DNA of 36,833 bases from Verrucomicrobiota bacterium (lineage in GTDB: Bacteria; Verrucomicrobiota; Verrucomicrobiia; Limisphaerales; JACDHS01): contig JACDHS010000042.1 of NCBI GenBank assembly GCA_013820875.1, positions 1 through 36,833 on the forward strand, given 5' to 3'. The stretch's first letter is position 1; each line of letters begins with the position of its first letter. Under the pieces are notes generated by a model. That model did not search any database and was not told the DNA's origin. It was given only the letters and a program-made list of their open reading frames with translations. Position numbers and translations under genes: made by a program. Positions 8,685 through 16,370 of the stretch are shown here, piece by piece.

Positions 8685-9296
8685 TCATTTTTCCGCATCC
8701 TTCCACGCGCCAGTCTGTAGATACGGCTTTAATTTCTGCTTAAGCGCCTCGCGACCGCGATGAATCAGCGATTTTGTCGCTGATAACGTCGTCCCAAGGA
8801 CTTTTGCGATGTCTTCATAGGAAAGTTCATCCTGACGGCATAACAGGATGGCAGTGCGCTGATTTTCTGGCAGGTCATGCAGCGCTTCCTGAATTTTTTC
8901 CTCCAATTCACCATGCAAAACTGTGTCCGGCGGTGAAAACGTCTTCACATCTTCATACTGCCGGGCTGGTTGATCTTCATCTTCCGAAAGGCTGGCTTCC
9001 AGCGATTCCGCTCGATGCCGGGAACGCCGCCGGATCTCATTCAGGCACAAATTGCGTGTGATAGTGAATAACCAGGTGGTAAATTTGGCGGTTGCCTGGT
9101 AGCGATCGGCGGACTTGTAAACCTGCACAAAAACATTTTGGGCAAGATCCTCCGCTTCATCGAGATCGTGAATAGTGCGGAAGATGACATTAATGACAGG
9201 CTGCTTATACTTGTTGACCAGTTCTTCAAATGCCGAGGAGTCACCACGCTTTACGCGTAGCATTAACTCTGCATCAGGATCCTGTTGAGCGCCCAT
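8685..9296 (-). CDS. ECF-type RNA polymerase sigma-70 family factor
   Basis: A 203-residue sigma factor with region 2 and region 4 only. Region 2: a helix with SAFEELVNKYKQPVINVIFR, then the core-binding stretch DEAEDLAQNVFVQVYKSA and the -10-recognition part with FTTWLFTITRNLCLNEIRRR. A linker rich in Glu/Asp follows, then region 4: LPENQRTAILLCRQDELSYEDIAKVLGTT with the helix-turn-helix LSATKSLIHRGREALKQKL. The frame is open to a TTG at 9335, but the ATG at 9296 gives the usual N-terminus. It is divergent from glnD across an 89-nt gap and leads a minus-strand group with an anti-sigma-like gene. Region 2 and 4 features place it among SigE-like ECF factors common in Verrucomicrobia. Confidence 0.92.
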   Translation of the reverse strand: MGAQQDPDAELMLRVKRGDSSAFEELVNKYKQPVINVIFRTIHDLDEAEDLAQNVFVQVYKSADRYQATAKFTTWLFTITRNLCLNEIRRRSRHRAESLEASLSEDEDQPARQYEDVKTFSPPDTVLHGELEEKIQEALHDLPENQRTAILLCRQDELSYEDIAKVLGTTLSATKSLIHRGREALKQKLKPYLQTGAWKDAEK

Positions 9297-9385
9297 CCGG
9301 GTGGTTACATTACTTGAAAACCGCGTTCCGGGCAAAGTTGCGTTCCTTGCTTCATGTAATTCATGCCTCTAAGCTGACACATCAG

Positions 9386-12163
9386 ATGCCAAGTTTGCTC
9401 GAAAAAATTGAAAGCAGCGCTGCCACAAGGCTCGCCGTGCCTGGAAATCGCAAACCCTCCGAGGAGTTGCCTCGGTTCAAAAACTTCCTCAAGGTCGAGA
9501 CGCACCGGTTGAAAATGTTGCATCGCGCCGGCGCCAGCGGCCACGAAATTTGCCATGCCCGCGCGACCATTCTCGATGCCCTGTTGTGTTATATCCTGAA
9601 AGCGGCCAGGAACAGCACTCCGAAAACGGACAAAATGCCCGACTTTGCCATGGTAGCCCTCGGCGGGTTCGGGCGATCGGAACTAAATCCTTACAGCGAT
9701 ATCGACATCATGTTTCTGCATGACGGAAAAATGGTATCGCGCGGCAAACCGGTTCCCAGCCTCACGGCACTCAATGAATCCATGCTCTACACGTTGTGGG
9801 ATATTGGGGTGAAGGTGGGGCATTCCGTGCGCAACATTGATGAATGCGTGAAACTGGCGAACGAGGACATGCAATCCAAAACCTCGCTCATTGAGGCGCG
9901 TCTCATCTGTGGCAGCGCGAAGTTGTTTGAAAGATTTCAAAAAACAATTCTCGCGAAGTGCGTCGCGGGACACGAGAACGAATACGTCCAGCAACGTTTG
10001 CAGGACCAGGCTGCTCGCCGCGCCAAATTCGGCAACTCTCCTCTCCTGCAGGAGCCCAACATCAAGAACGGTTGCGGCGGCTTGCGCGATTTCCAAAATC
10101 TTATCTGGATGACTTTCTTCAAATATCGCACCCGCTCCCTAAGGGAACTGCAGGAAAAAGAAATGATCAGTCCGGCGGAACGCAAACAACTCGAAGCGGC
10201 TTACGACTTTCTCCTCCGCACCCGGAATGAACTTCATTACCACGTCGGTCGCCCGGTGGATGTTCTGACCAAAAGCGTGCAGCCCTCGGTGGCGAATTAT
10301 CTCGGCTACACCGATCGTTCGCCGAGCCTTCGCCTGGAGAAGTTCATGCGCGTTTTTTACACGCACACGCGCAACATTGATTTGATCACCCGCACGGTGG
10401 AGCAGCGACTCGCGCTGGTGCCGCAAAAAACTTTCCTGCCGTCCTTCCGCCGCATGCTGAACAACCAGCGCGAGAAGATGCGCGCGCAGATTGTGGATGG
10501 TTTCAAACTTTTGGACGGCGAGATAATGCCCGCCACGTCGTTCGTTTTCCGCGATCGTCCCTGGCGTTTGATGCGGGTGTTTCTTTACGCCCAACAACGA
10601 AACCTGAAGCTCCACCCGGATCTCGCGCAAATGATTCGCAACCAGCTTCACCTGGTGGACAATTCGTTTCTTCGCGATGCTCACGTGCGTGAAACCTTCC
10701 TGGAAATTTTGGATCAACGCGGGAACGTCGCGCCGGTTCTCCGCCAAATGCACGAAGTCGGTTTGCTCGGAAAGTTTCTGCCGGAATTTGGCAAACTCAC
10801 CTGCCTTGTCCAGCACGAGTTCTACCACCAATACACTGCCGATGAACACACTCTTGTTTGCATCGAAAAACTGGACAGGGTCTGGGGCGGTGAGGAAGCG
10901 CCGTTTGCCGGCTATACAGAACTGTTTCAGAGTATCGAACGTCCGTTCGTTTTGTACCTCGCTTTGTTGCTGCACGATGCGGGCAAGGCCTATGAAGGCA
11001 AGGGTAAGCGACACGAGGAAATCGGACGGGAACTCGCCGGTAAAGTAGCCCGACGCCTCGGGATTGATGGCGCAACGACACACATTTTAAGCCTGCTGAT
11101 TGAACAGCATCTCACCATGGCCGTTATCTCGCAACGGCGCGATCTCGATGACCCAGTGGTGATTCGCAATTTCGGCGGCACCATTCAAACCACTGAGAAT
11201 CTCGATCTGCTCACACTTCATACCTTCGCCGACTCCATGGGCACCAGCGACCAACTGTGGAACAGTTTCAAAGATTCGCTCCTGCACATGCTTTATATCA
11301 AGACGCGGGATTTCCTCCTCGGCGGCACCACCATGATTCGCGCTGAGGCGAAACAACGCGAGTTACTCGCCGATGAAGTGCGGCGGATGATGCCGAAAAC
11401 TTTTACCGAAGAGGAACTGCAGGGACACTTTGAGAATCTTCCCGCACGTTATTTCCAAATCAATTCCGCCCGGGAAATCGTTGCCGACCTGACCCAGGTC
11501 CATCGCTTCATGCACCTGCAACTCAGCGACAAGGAGGAAGCCCTTGCACCCATCATCGACTGGCGCAATGAACCAGATCGCGGCTATACCCTGGTGAAAG
11601 TTTGCACCTGGGATCGTGAAGGTTTGTTCACCAACATCACCGGATCCCTCTCGGCCGCAGGATTAAACATTCTCGCCGCGGAAATCATGACCCGCGCCGA
11701 CCGCATTGTCCTCGACAGTTTCTTTGTCACCGATGCACAAACCGGCTTGCTGGCGAAACGCGAAGAGAAAGAAGCGTTTGAAAAGTTGCTCGAAGAAATT
11801 TTGCTCGGTGGAGAAGTGGATCTGACCGGTTCGATCGCCCGCCAGAAACGCAACGTAACGACCTACAACTCGGTGGAAGACGAAAAGATTAAAACCATCA
11901 TCAGCTTCGATAACGAAAGCTCGGAAACCCAGACCGTGATCGATGTGGAAACAGAGGACAAAATCGGGCTGCTCTATACCATTTCGCAGAGGCTCACGGA
12001 GTTGGAAATAAATGTTTCCCTCGCAAAAATTGTGACTGAGAAGGGAGCAGCCATCGACAGCTTCTACGTGACCGATCAGTTTCAAAACAAACTATTAGAT
12101 CCCGATCAATTAAAGCACATCGAACGAAAGCTCCGCAGGGCAATCGATCGGCTGGGTAAGTAA
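9386..12163 (+). CDS. glnD: [Protein-PII] uridylyltransferase / uridylyl-removing enzyme
   Basis: A 925-residue bifunctional nitrogen sensor that uridylylates PII (GlnB/GlnK) when glutamine is low and deuridylylates it when glutamine is high. Domains in order: a nucleotidyltransferase domain with the signature GGFGRSELNPYSDID at about residues 93-107 (two catalytic Asp); a GlnD-specific helical domain containing NIKNGCGGLRDFQNL; an HD domain (HxxxAxEH-like QYTADEHTL, then LLLHDAGKA near residue 530) for uridylyl removal; and two C-terminal ACT domains for glutamine sensing (starting near 733 and 851, each with a D.xGLLYxIx-like core and FYVTD-like end). Length fits the family (E. coli about 890). 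The frame opens at 9230 inside the sigma gene, but the ATG at 9386 avoids a large overlap. No PII or glutamine synthetase gene is in this window. Confidence 0.95.
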   Translation: MPSLLEKIESSAATRLAVPGNRKPSEELPRFKNFLKVETHRLKMLHRAGASGHEICHARATILDALLCYILKAARNSTPKTDKMPDFAMVALGGFGRSELNPYSDIDIMFLHDGKMVSRGKPVPSLTALNESMLYTLWDIGVKVGHSVRNIDECVKLANEDMQSKTSLIEARLICGSAKLFERFQKTILAKCVAGHENEYVQQRLQDQAARRAKFGNSPLLQEPNIKNGCGGLRDFQNLIWMTFFKYRTRSLRELQEKEMISPAERKQLEAAYDFLLRTRNELHYHVGRPVDVLTKSVQPSVANYLGYTDRSPSLRLEKFMRVFYTHTRNIDLITRTVEQRLALVPQKTFLPSFRRMLNNQREKMRAQIVDGFKLLDGEIMPATSFVFRDRPWRLMRVFLYAQQRNLKLHPDLAQMIRNQLHLVDNSFLRDAHVRETFLEILDQRGNVAPVLRQMHEVGLLGKFLPEFGKLTCLVQHEFYHQYTADEHTLVCIEKLDRVWGGEEAPFAGYTELFQSIERPFVLYLALLLHDAGKAYEGKGKRHEEIGRELAGKVARRLGIDGATTHILSLLIEQHLTMAVISQRRDLDDPVVIRNFGGTIQTTENLDLLTLHTFADSMGTSDQLWNSFKDSLLHMLYIKTRDFLLGGTTMIRAEAKQRELLADEVRRMMPKTFTEEELQGHFENLPARYFQINSAREIVADLTQVHRFMHLQLSDKEEALAPIIDWRNEPDRGYTLVKVCTWDREGLFTNITGSLSAAGLNILAAEIMTRADRIVLDSFFVTDAQTGLLAKREEKEAFEKLLEEILLGGEVDLTGSIARQKRNVTTYNSVEDEKIKTIISFDNESSETQTVIDVETEDKIGLLYTISQRLTELEINVSLAKIVTEKGAAIDSFYVTDQFQNKLLDPDQLKHIERKLRRAIDRLGK

Positions 12164-12266
12164 TCCGAACGGTTTTTCTCTCAATGTCACGGCTGAACAA
12201 ATGAAGTAATCCTTTTAGCAATTTTGGTAGAGAGCCCATCCAGGGACAGGTTTAGATTCAAGCACC

Positions 12267-12785
12267 ATGAAATCAACGGTGCCAGATCGGGAACAGTTTG
12301 TCTGCAATGATCCATTTATCACGGTCATTGTTTACGAGAATTCCGCCGCCATGCAGCGCGCCCTTCCCACTTTCCAAAGATTGGTCCAGGAATTCGCCAG
12401 CGAAACTGAATTTAAATGCGTTTGGGTTAGCTTTGAGAACCTCACCACCGAATGCGTCCACCACGATGCCTCTGCCAACGCCATCAAAGCAGACATGGTC
12501 ATCTTTTCCGCTGAAACCAATGAAATTCCGGAGCATGTGCGTGAGTGGGTCGAAGGCTGGCTACCGCGTAAAAACCTGAGCCACAGCGCCCTGGTCGCAT
12601 TGATCGGAACATCCGCCGCCCCTCACGAAGACATCACACCGGCTCACCGGTATTTGGAAAGTGTCGCCGCACGGGCCGCCATGGACTTCCTGAGCGAGGT
12701 TAACAATAGCGCAGGAACGGAATCATCCGGAAACGAATCAGATTCCACCCGCTCTCTCCCAGATCGCTGGGGTATAAACGAATAG
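12267..12785 (+). CDS. Conserved-looking hypothetical protein, small cytosolic alpha/beta protein
   Basis: A 172-residue protein with no signal peptide or membrane segment. It starts at an ATG 103 nt after glnD on the same strand. The N-terminal 130 residues alternate predicted strands and helices: FITVIVYENSAAM, then a helix with FQRLVQEFASE, then FKCVWVSFENL, then KADMVIFSAET, then helix EHVREWVEGWL, then HSALVALIGTS. This resembles a receiver- or flavodoxin-like layered fold, but no phosphoacceptor or flavin motif is visible. The last 25 residues are Ser/Glu/Asn-rich and probably disordered. I do not recognise a function. Spacing allows co-transcription with glnD, but nothing else links them. 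Confidence 0.7.
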   Translation: MKSTVPDREQFVCNDPFITVIVYENSAAMQRALPTFQRLVQEFASETEFKCVWVSFENLTTECVHHDASANAIKADMVIFSAETNEIPEHVREWVEGWLPRKNLSHSALVALIGTSAAPHEDITPAHRYLESVAARAAMDFLSEVNNSAGTESSGNESDSTRSLPDRWGINE

Positions 12786-12888
12786 AGTTACTTTGTAAGT
12801 TTGTAAGCGTCCACCCCAAGCTTCATCATTGATTGAGCCGCCGTCTCACGCCTGCGCACCGCGCTTACCGCTTACTTTTAATCGCACC

Positions 12889-13476
12889 CTATATTGTTGT
12901 CGTGAAAATGCGCTTCCATTGTGCGGCATGAACTTCCAAGTTGGTTTCCGTCCACACAACGTAATCCGATGCGCCAATCTTCTGTTCAACCGGCCATTGC
13001 GCAGAAATTCGCGCGGCGATCTGGCTCTCATTCCACCCGCGCGATTTTAAGCGTTCCAATTGTGTTGCCGCAGAACAAGCCACGCAAACAACCGCATCAA
13101 ATAAAACAGCGGCATTTGTTTCGAAAAGCAAAGGTATGACAACGAAACCGACCGCTTTTCCCTGTGTGCGCCAGTTTTGAATTTCCGCCTGCCAGGCAGC
13201 GCGGATCCGGGGATGAAGAATCGACTCCAGCTTCGATCGCGCAGCGGAATCGCTAAAAACTATCTTGGCCAAATCGTCTCGCCGCAATTTTCCTTCAGCG
13301 GAGATTATTTCATTTCCGAAATAACTTTTGATCTCGCATAAGGCTGGGGTATCAGGCTGAACAATTTGACGAGCGATGTCGTCCGTATCAATCAGTGAAT
13401 AGCCCTCCTTTACAAGCAAATTACCGGCGGTGGATTTTCCCATTCCAATGCCGCCGGTAATTCCGAAAAGCCTCAC
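12889..13476 (-). CDS. coaE: Dephospho-CoA kinase
   Basis: A 195-residue P-loop kinase that carries out the last step of coenzyme A synthesis: ATP-dependent phosphorylation of the 3'-OH of dephospho-CoA ribose. It opens with the Walker A sequence GITGGIGMGKST (about residues 5-16) and continues with LIDTDDIARQIVQ, in which the DxD motif typical of CoaE is visible. The segment LHPRIRAAWQAEI and the strand/Walker-B-like VVIPLLFET complete the family picture. Length is normal. The start is GTG at 13476, only 12 nt after the stop of the 953-residue exported protein gene. This essential housekeeping gene therefore appears to be the last cistron of the large exported-protein operon, unless an internal promoter exists. 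Confidence 0.95.
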   Translation of the reverse strand: MRLFGITGGIGMGKSTAGNLLVKEGYSLIDTDDIARQIVQPDTPALCEIKSYFGNEIISAEGKLRRDDLAKIVFSDSAARSKLESILHPRIRAAWQAEIQNWRTQGKAVGFVVIPLLFETNAAVLFDAVVCVACSAATQLERLKSRGWNESQIAARISAQWPVEQKIGASDYVVWTETNLEVHAAQWKRIFTTTI

Positions 13477-13488
13477 GTTGTTGCTGTC

Positions 13489-16350
13489 TTAAGGCGAATA
13501 GCTAACTTTGAATGTGCAAGCGTTGGTCAGCACAGGAATCTGGACTCCTAACAATCCAACGGTGGAACCACTTGTAATTTCGGTGACCTGTTCCCATGTG
13601 GTGAAATCGTATGTGCACCAGAGAATGTATGTCGTATTCGCAGCAGCATTCCAATCCAACTGAACCGCTCCAGTTTCGGTGATTTGAGTCTGCAGCACAG
13701 GCCCATCAAACGGAAACTCGTCATCTTTGTTCACGATTCCATCCCCATCAGAATCAATTGAATTACTGTCACGTAAAGCGGCATCAACATCGATCGTCCC
13801 GATAATATTACCCTGCGCGTCCCGTAGGTTTACAGCAGTACGACCTGCTCCCATCCAGCGGATACGTCCCCCGGTCTTGGATTCAAATGCACTTGGATCA
13901 AAAGGACTTTCTTCCAGAGTAATATTTCCAAACTCGGACTTTAAGCTCTGTAAATTCTCGAAATAAATAGTGAAATTAGGATCAACATTCAGAGCGTCTG
14001 TATAGCCTGCCTCAAAATCTTCTTCAATTTCCTCACTGAGGGCCAAATTCCTGACGTAAAGAGCGTTCTGCGCACCAATAGGACGAAAGCTATAAATGCT
14101 TGCAAACCCGCCGTCCAACCAAAGATGGCCAAGTGCCGCGTTGTTCTGAAACCCAGAACTACTGAGCCCGCGATCCTCGCCAGCCCAACGAATTTCCACC
14201 TCGCTAAATGCGTTTGCGTATCCCCAAATCGTAGTTCCTAACAAGTCGCCGCTTGCAGGTTTAACAGGCAAGTCGAAACCGTTTCCACTGCGCCATAGAT
14301 TGTTCCCATCTATCCCCGTGTCATTCAAGGTGCCGGCAACGGCTAGCGTCATGCGTCTATCAGCAAATATTATCGTATTCGACACAATCAAATTATTCCC
14401 CGACAGGCTAATACCTCCACCAGCCCCGACAACGGAGATCGTGCCATTTGTAAGCGCAGCGTTGCCGAAACGAAGGTCAGCATTACCAAATCGAGTCAAC
14501 AGTTCTCCAGAATGAATTAAGTTATTCGCCGAAACCGTCAAACCGCCTACTTCTATCCTGCCATGATTAACAAACCAGTCATAGGGAGCACCATCTGGTG
14601 CATTTGGCTGGCTGCCCTGCATGAATTTGACTTCATTGATTGCAGAAATCACACCGCCATCCAGGTTCGTCAGCGCAGTCAATCTCGGCAAAGAGTCCTC
14701 CCATACAATTCGTTCCGAAGTTATATTCAGATGGCCTGCGTTGCTAATGGTCAGGGAGATGCAGTCGAGATTCAGATTCTCTTGCACATTGAGCCGATCG
14801 TTCAATACCAGATGGTCCGCCGTCAGCTTGAGATGGTGAACTGTCGGTTGACCTACTCTCAATGAACGGGCATCAACAATCAGGACGGCGAAATTATCTC
14901 TGTATGGTTCGTTATCTATGGTGTAATTCCGTCCCCAAAAAGAAGAATATGCTTTGACCTCGCCAACAAGAGTGGGGAGTTCATCCGGAATCAAATCGTC
15001 TAGCGTGAGAAGACTATTTGTACTCCTGAGCGAGACATCCACGAAAGGCGATACAATGACTGACCGACGGTTTCCATAGAAATGATTCGTGGCTTTGATG
15101 GAAAGATAATTCTCCGCATTAATGCGTGCAGCAGCGAGATTTAACTCACCTGCTGTGATTTCGATCCGTCCAGGCAAGTTGGTAACCGATGCGGTATCCA
15201 AAACGTTCGTGTCGTGTCGAACGGAGTTGGCTTGCAAAGTCGCTGCCCAGGCACTGTACCTGATAGGAATGATAGAAGTAAACACCGGCAAGGGAGAATT
15301 GGGCAAGGCCGCAGTCGTTTCGACATCCCATCCGAAAAACCTCCTGAATCTCAAGAGATCGAAATTGCTTGGTTGGTATGTGTCCTTCGGCAGAGTAGGA
15401 CTAAAAGAGGAATCCCGAAAAAATATGATGTTTGGATCGTTTGCGAAATCATCAAAAAACGAAAGTTCAACATCAAGGTCTTCTCCCGTAACCGGATGAA
15501 CGACAGTTGTATACCAATTAATCCCAACTGGTGAAAATTCACCATCGTATGGATCGAATCCGCCGGACTTGAAGAAAGTTAATTCGGTGGCGAGTCGCGA
15601 ACCTACAGTACCATCCGGTTCAGTGGGAAGTATCACGTAAGCAACCTGAACGTAACTTGTTCGACCGGAATTCAAGTCGAATGTCTCACGAACAAATTGC
15701 TGCATTGTAGGTTCCGTACCGCTTACGTTGACGAAGCGGGTTCTATAACCTGAACTCACGACATTGGTCACCAAGTGACTTGGGCTAAAAGCAGACGCCC
15801 CAAACGCATCATTGTAAGAACCTCTGCCCAAGATTCCCCCATCAGAACCCCAATATTCGTTGAATATTCCAGAAGTCAAAAACCCTGAAAAACCAAATGC
15901 ACCGGCACTGATTACACTTTGGCTCAAATCAGCTGTTCGAGCTTTTAACGTCACTCTTCCGAATGATCCGCTGGTCAAAGTACCACGATTGTGGATATTT
16001 GTAGCCGCGATTTCCAGATTCCCTCCAACCCTGATCACTGCCCCATTCTCGTTGATGAAGTTCCTCCCTGGAATTGTCGGCTCCGTCCCTGTTGGAACGG
16101 TATGAAAGCGGAATCCAATATTGGATTCCATTAGCCCCTTATTCGTGTGATTTAGAGTGCTGTAGGTGAAGTACGGCCCCTGAAGGAAACCATTGGTTGC
16201 ATAGAATTGGCCTTCATTCAAAAAGTTCCTCGCGTCGATATGTGGCGCGGTGGTGACAATGCCACTGTTGACATAGTTCTCAACCGTTTGCCCCACAACC
16301 GTCTGAACGACCAAACCCGTAACGAGAGCTGAAACTAAAATTCTATGCAT
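13489..16350 (-). CDS. Large exported haemagglutinin-like (beta-helix) protein
   Basis: A 953-residue protein with a signal peptide (MHRILVSALVTGLVVQTVVG). The body resembles filamentous haemagglutinin-type beta-helix repeats: short units with ITNSG/NRGTL/GNLEIAATNIHNRGTL, repeated 'L.L.NN.IVSNTI.' rungs and many Asn-Ser turns, for example around residues 100-190 and 540-700. Near residue 870 there is a calcium-loop DSDGDGIVNKDDEFPFDGP. It is followed by a C-terminal beta domain of about 70 residues (LDWNAAANTTYILWCTYDFTTW) of the kind that ends many verrucomicrobial exported proteins. No transporter barrel or TPS partner gene is present. The gene starts 20 nt after the upstream 876-residue protein gene and is followed by coaE. 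It probably acts on the cell surface or outside the cell. Function unknown; adhesion or matrix role is inference. Confidence 0.75.
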   Translation of the reverse strand: MHRILVSALVTGLVVQTVVGQTVENYVNSGIVTTAPHIDARNFLNEGQFYATNGFLQGPYFTYSTLNHTNKGLMESNIGFRFHTVPTGTEPTIPGRNFINENGAVIRVGGNLEIAATNIHNRGTLTSGSFGRVTLKARTADLSQSVISAGAFGFSGFLTSGIFNEYWGSDGGILGRGSYNDAFGASAFSPSHLVTNVVSSGYRTRFVNVSGTEPTMQQFVRETFDLNSGRTSYVQVAYVILPTEPDGTVGSRLATELTFFKSGGFDPYDGEFSPVGINWYTTVVHPVTGEDLDVELSFFDDFANDPNIIFFRDSSFSPTLPKDTYQPSNFDLLRFRRFFGWDVETTAALPNSPLPVFTSIIPIRYSAWAATLQANSVRHDTNVLDTASVTNLPGRIEITAGELNLAAARINAENYLSIKATNHFYGNRRSVIVSPFVDVSLRSTNSLLTLDDLIPDELPTLVGEVKAYSSFWGRNYTIDNEPYRDNFAVLIVDARSLRVGQPTVHHLKLTADHLVLNDRLNVQENLNLDCISLTISNAGHLNITSERIVWEDSLPRLTALTNLDGGVISAINEVKFMQGSQPNAPDGAPYDWFVNHGRIEVGGLTVSANNLIHSGELLTRFGNADLRFGNAALTNGTISVVGAGGGISLSGNNLIVSNTIIFADRRMTLAVAGTLNDTGIDGNNLWRSGNGFDLPVKPASGDLLGTTIWGYANAFSEVEIRWAGEDRGLSSSGFQNNAALGHLWLDGGFASIYSFRPIGAQNALYVRNLALSEEIEEDFEAGYTDALNVDPNFTIYFENLQSLKSEFGNITLEESPFDPSAFESKTGGRIRWMGAGRTAVNLRDAQGNIIGTIDVDAALRDSNSIDSDGDGIVNKDDEFPFDGPVLQTQITETGAVQLDWNAAANTTYILWCTYDFTTWEQVTEITSGSTVGLLGVQIPVLTNACTFKVSYSP

Positions 16351-16370
16351 AGAAAAGGTTTATCGTTTGT

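Noticed and set aside
9230-9385. Upstream start for glnD at 9230
   Set aside because: It would overlap the divergent sigma gene by 67 nt, and the extra 52 residues do not look like GlnD sequence. The ATG at 9386 fits the family.
13489-16350. Classical two-partner secretion adhesin or autotransporter
   Set aside because: There is no barrel domain at the C-terminus and no TpsB/FhaC-like gene nearby. Only the beta-helix repeat character is supported.
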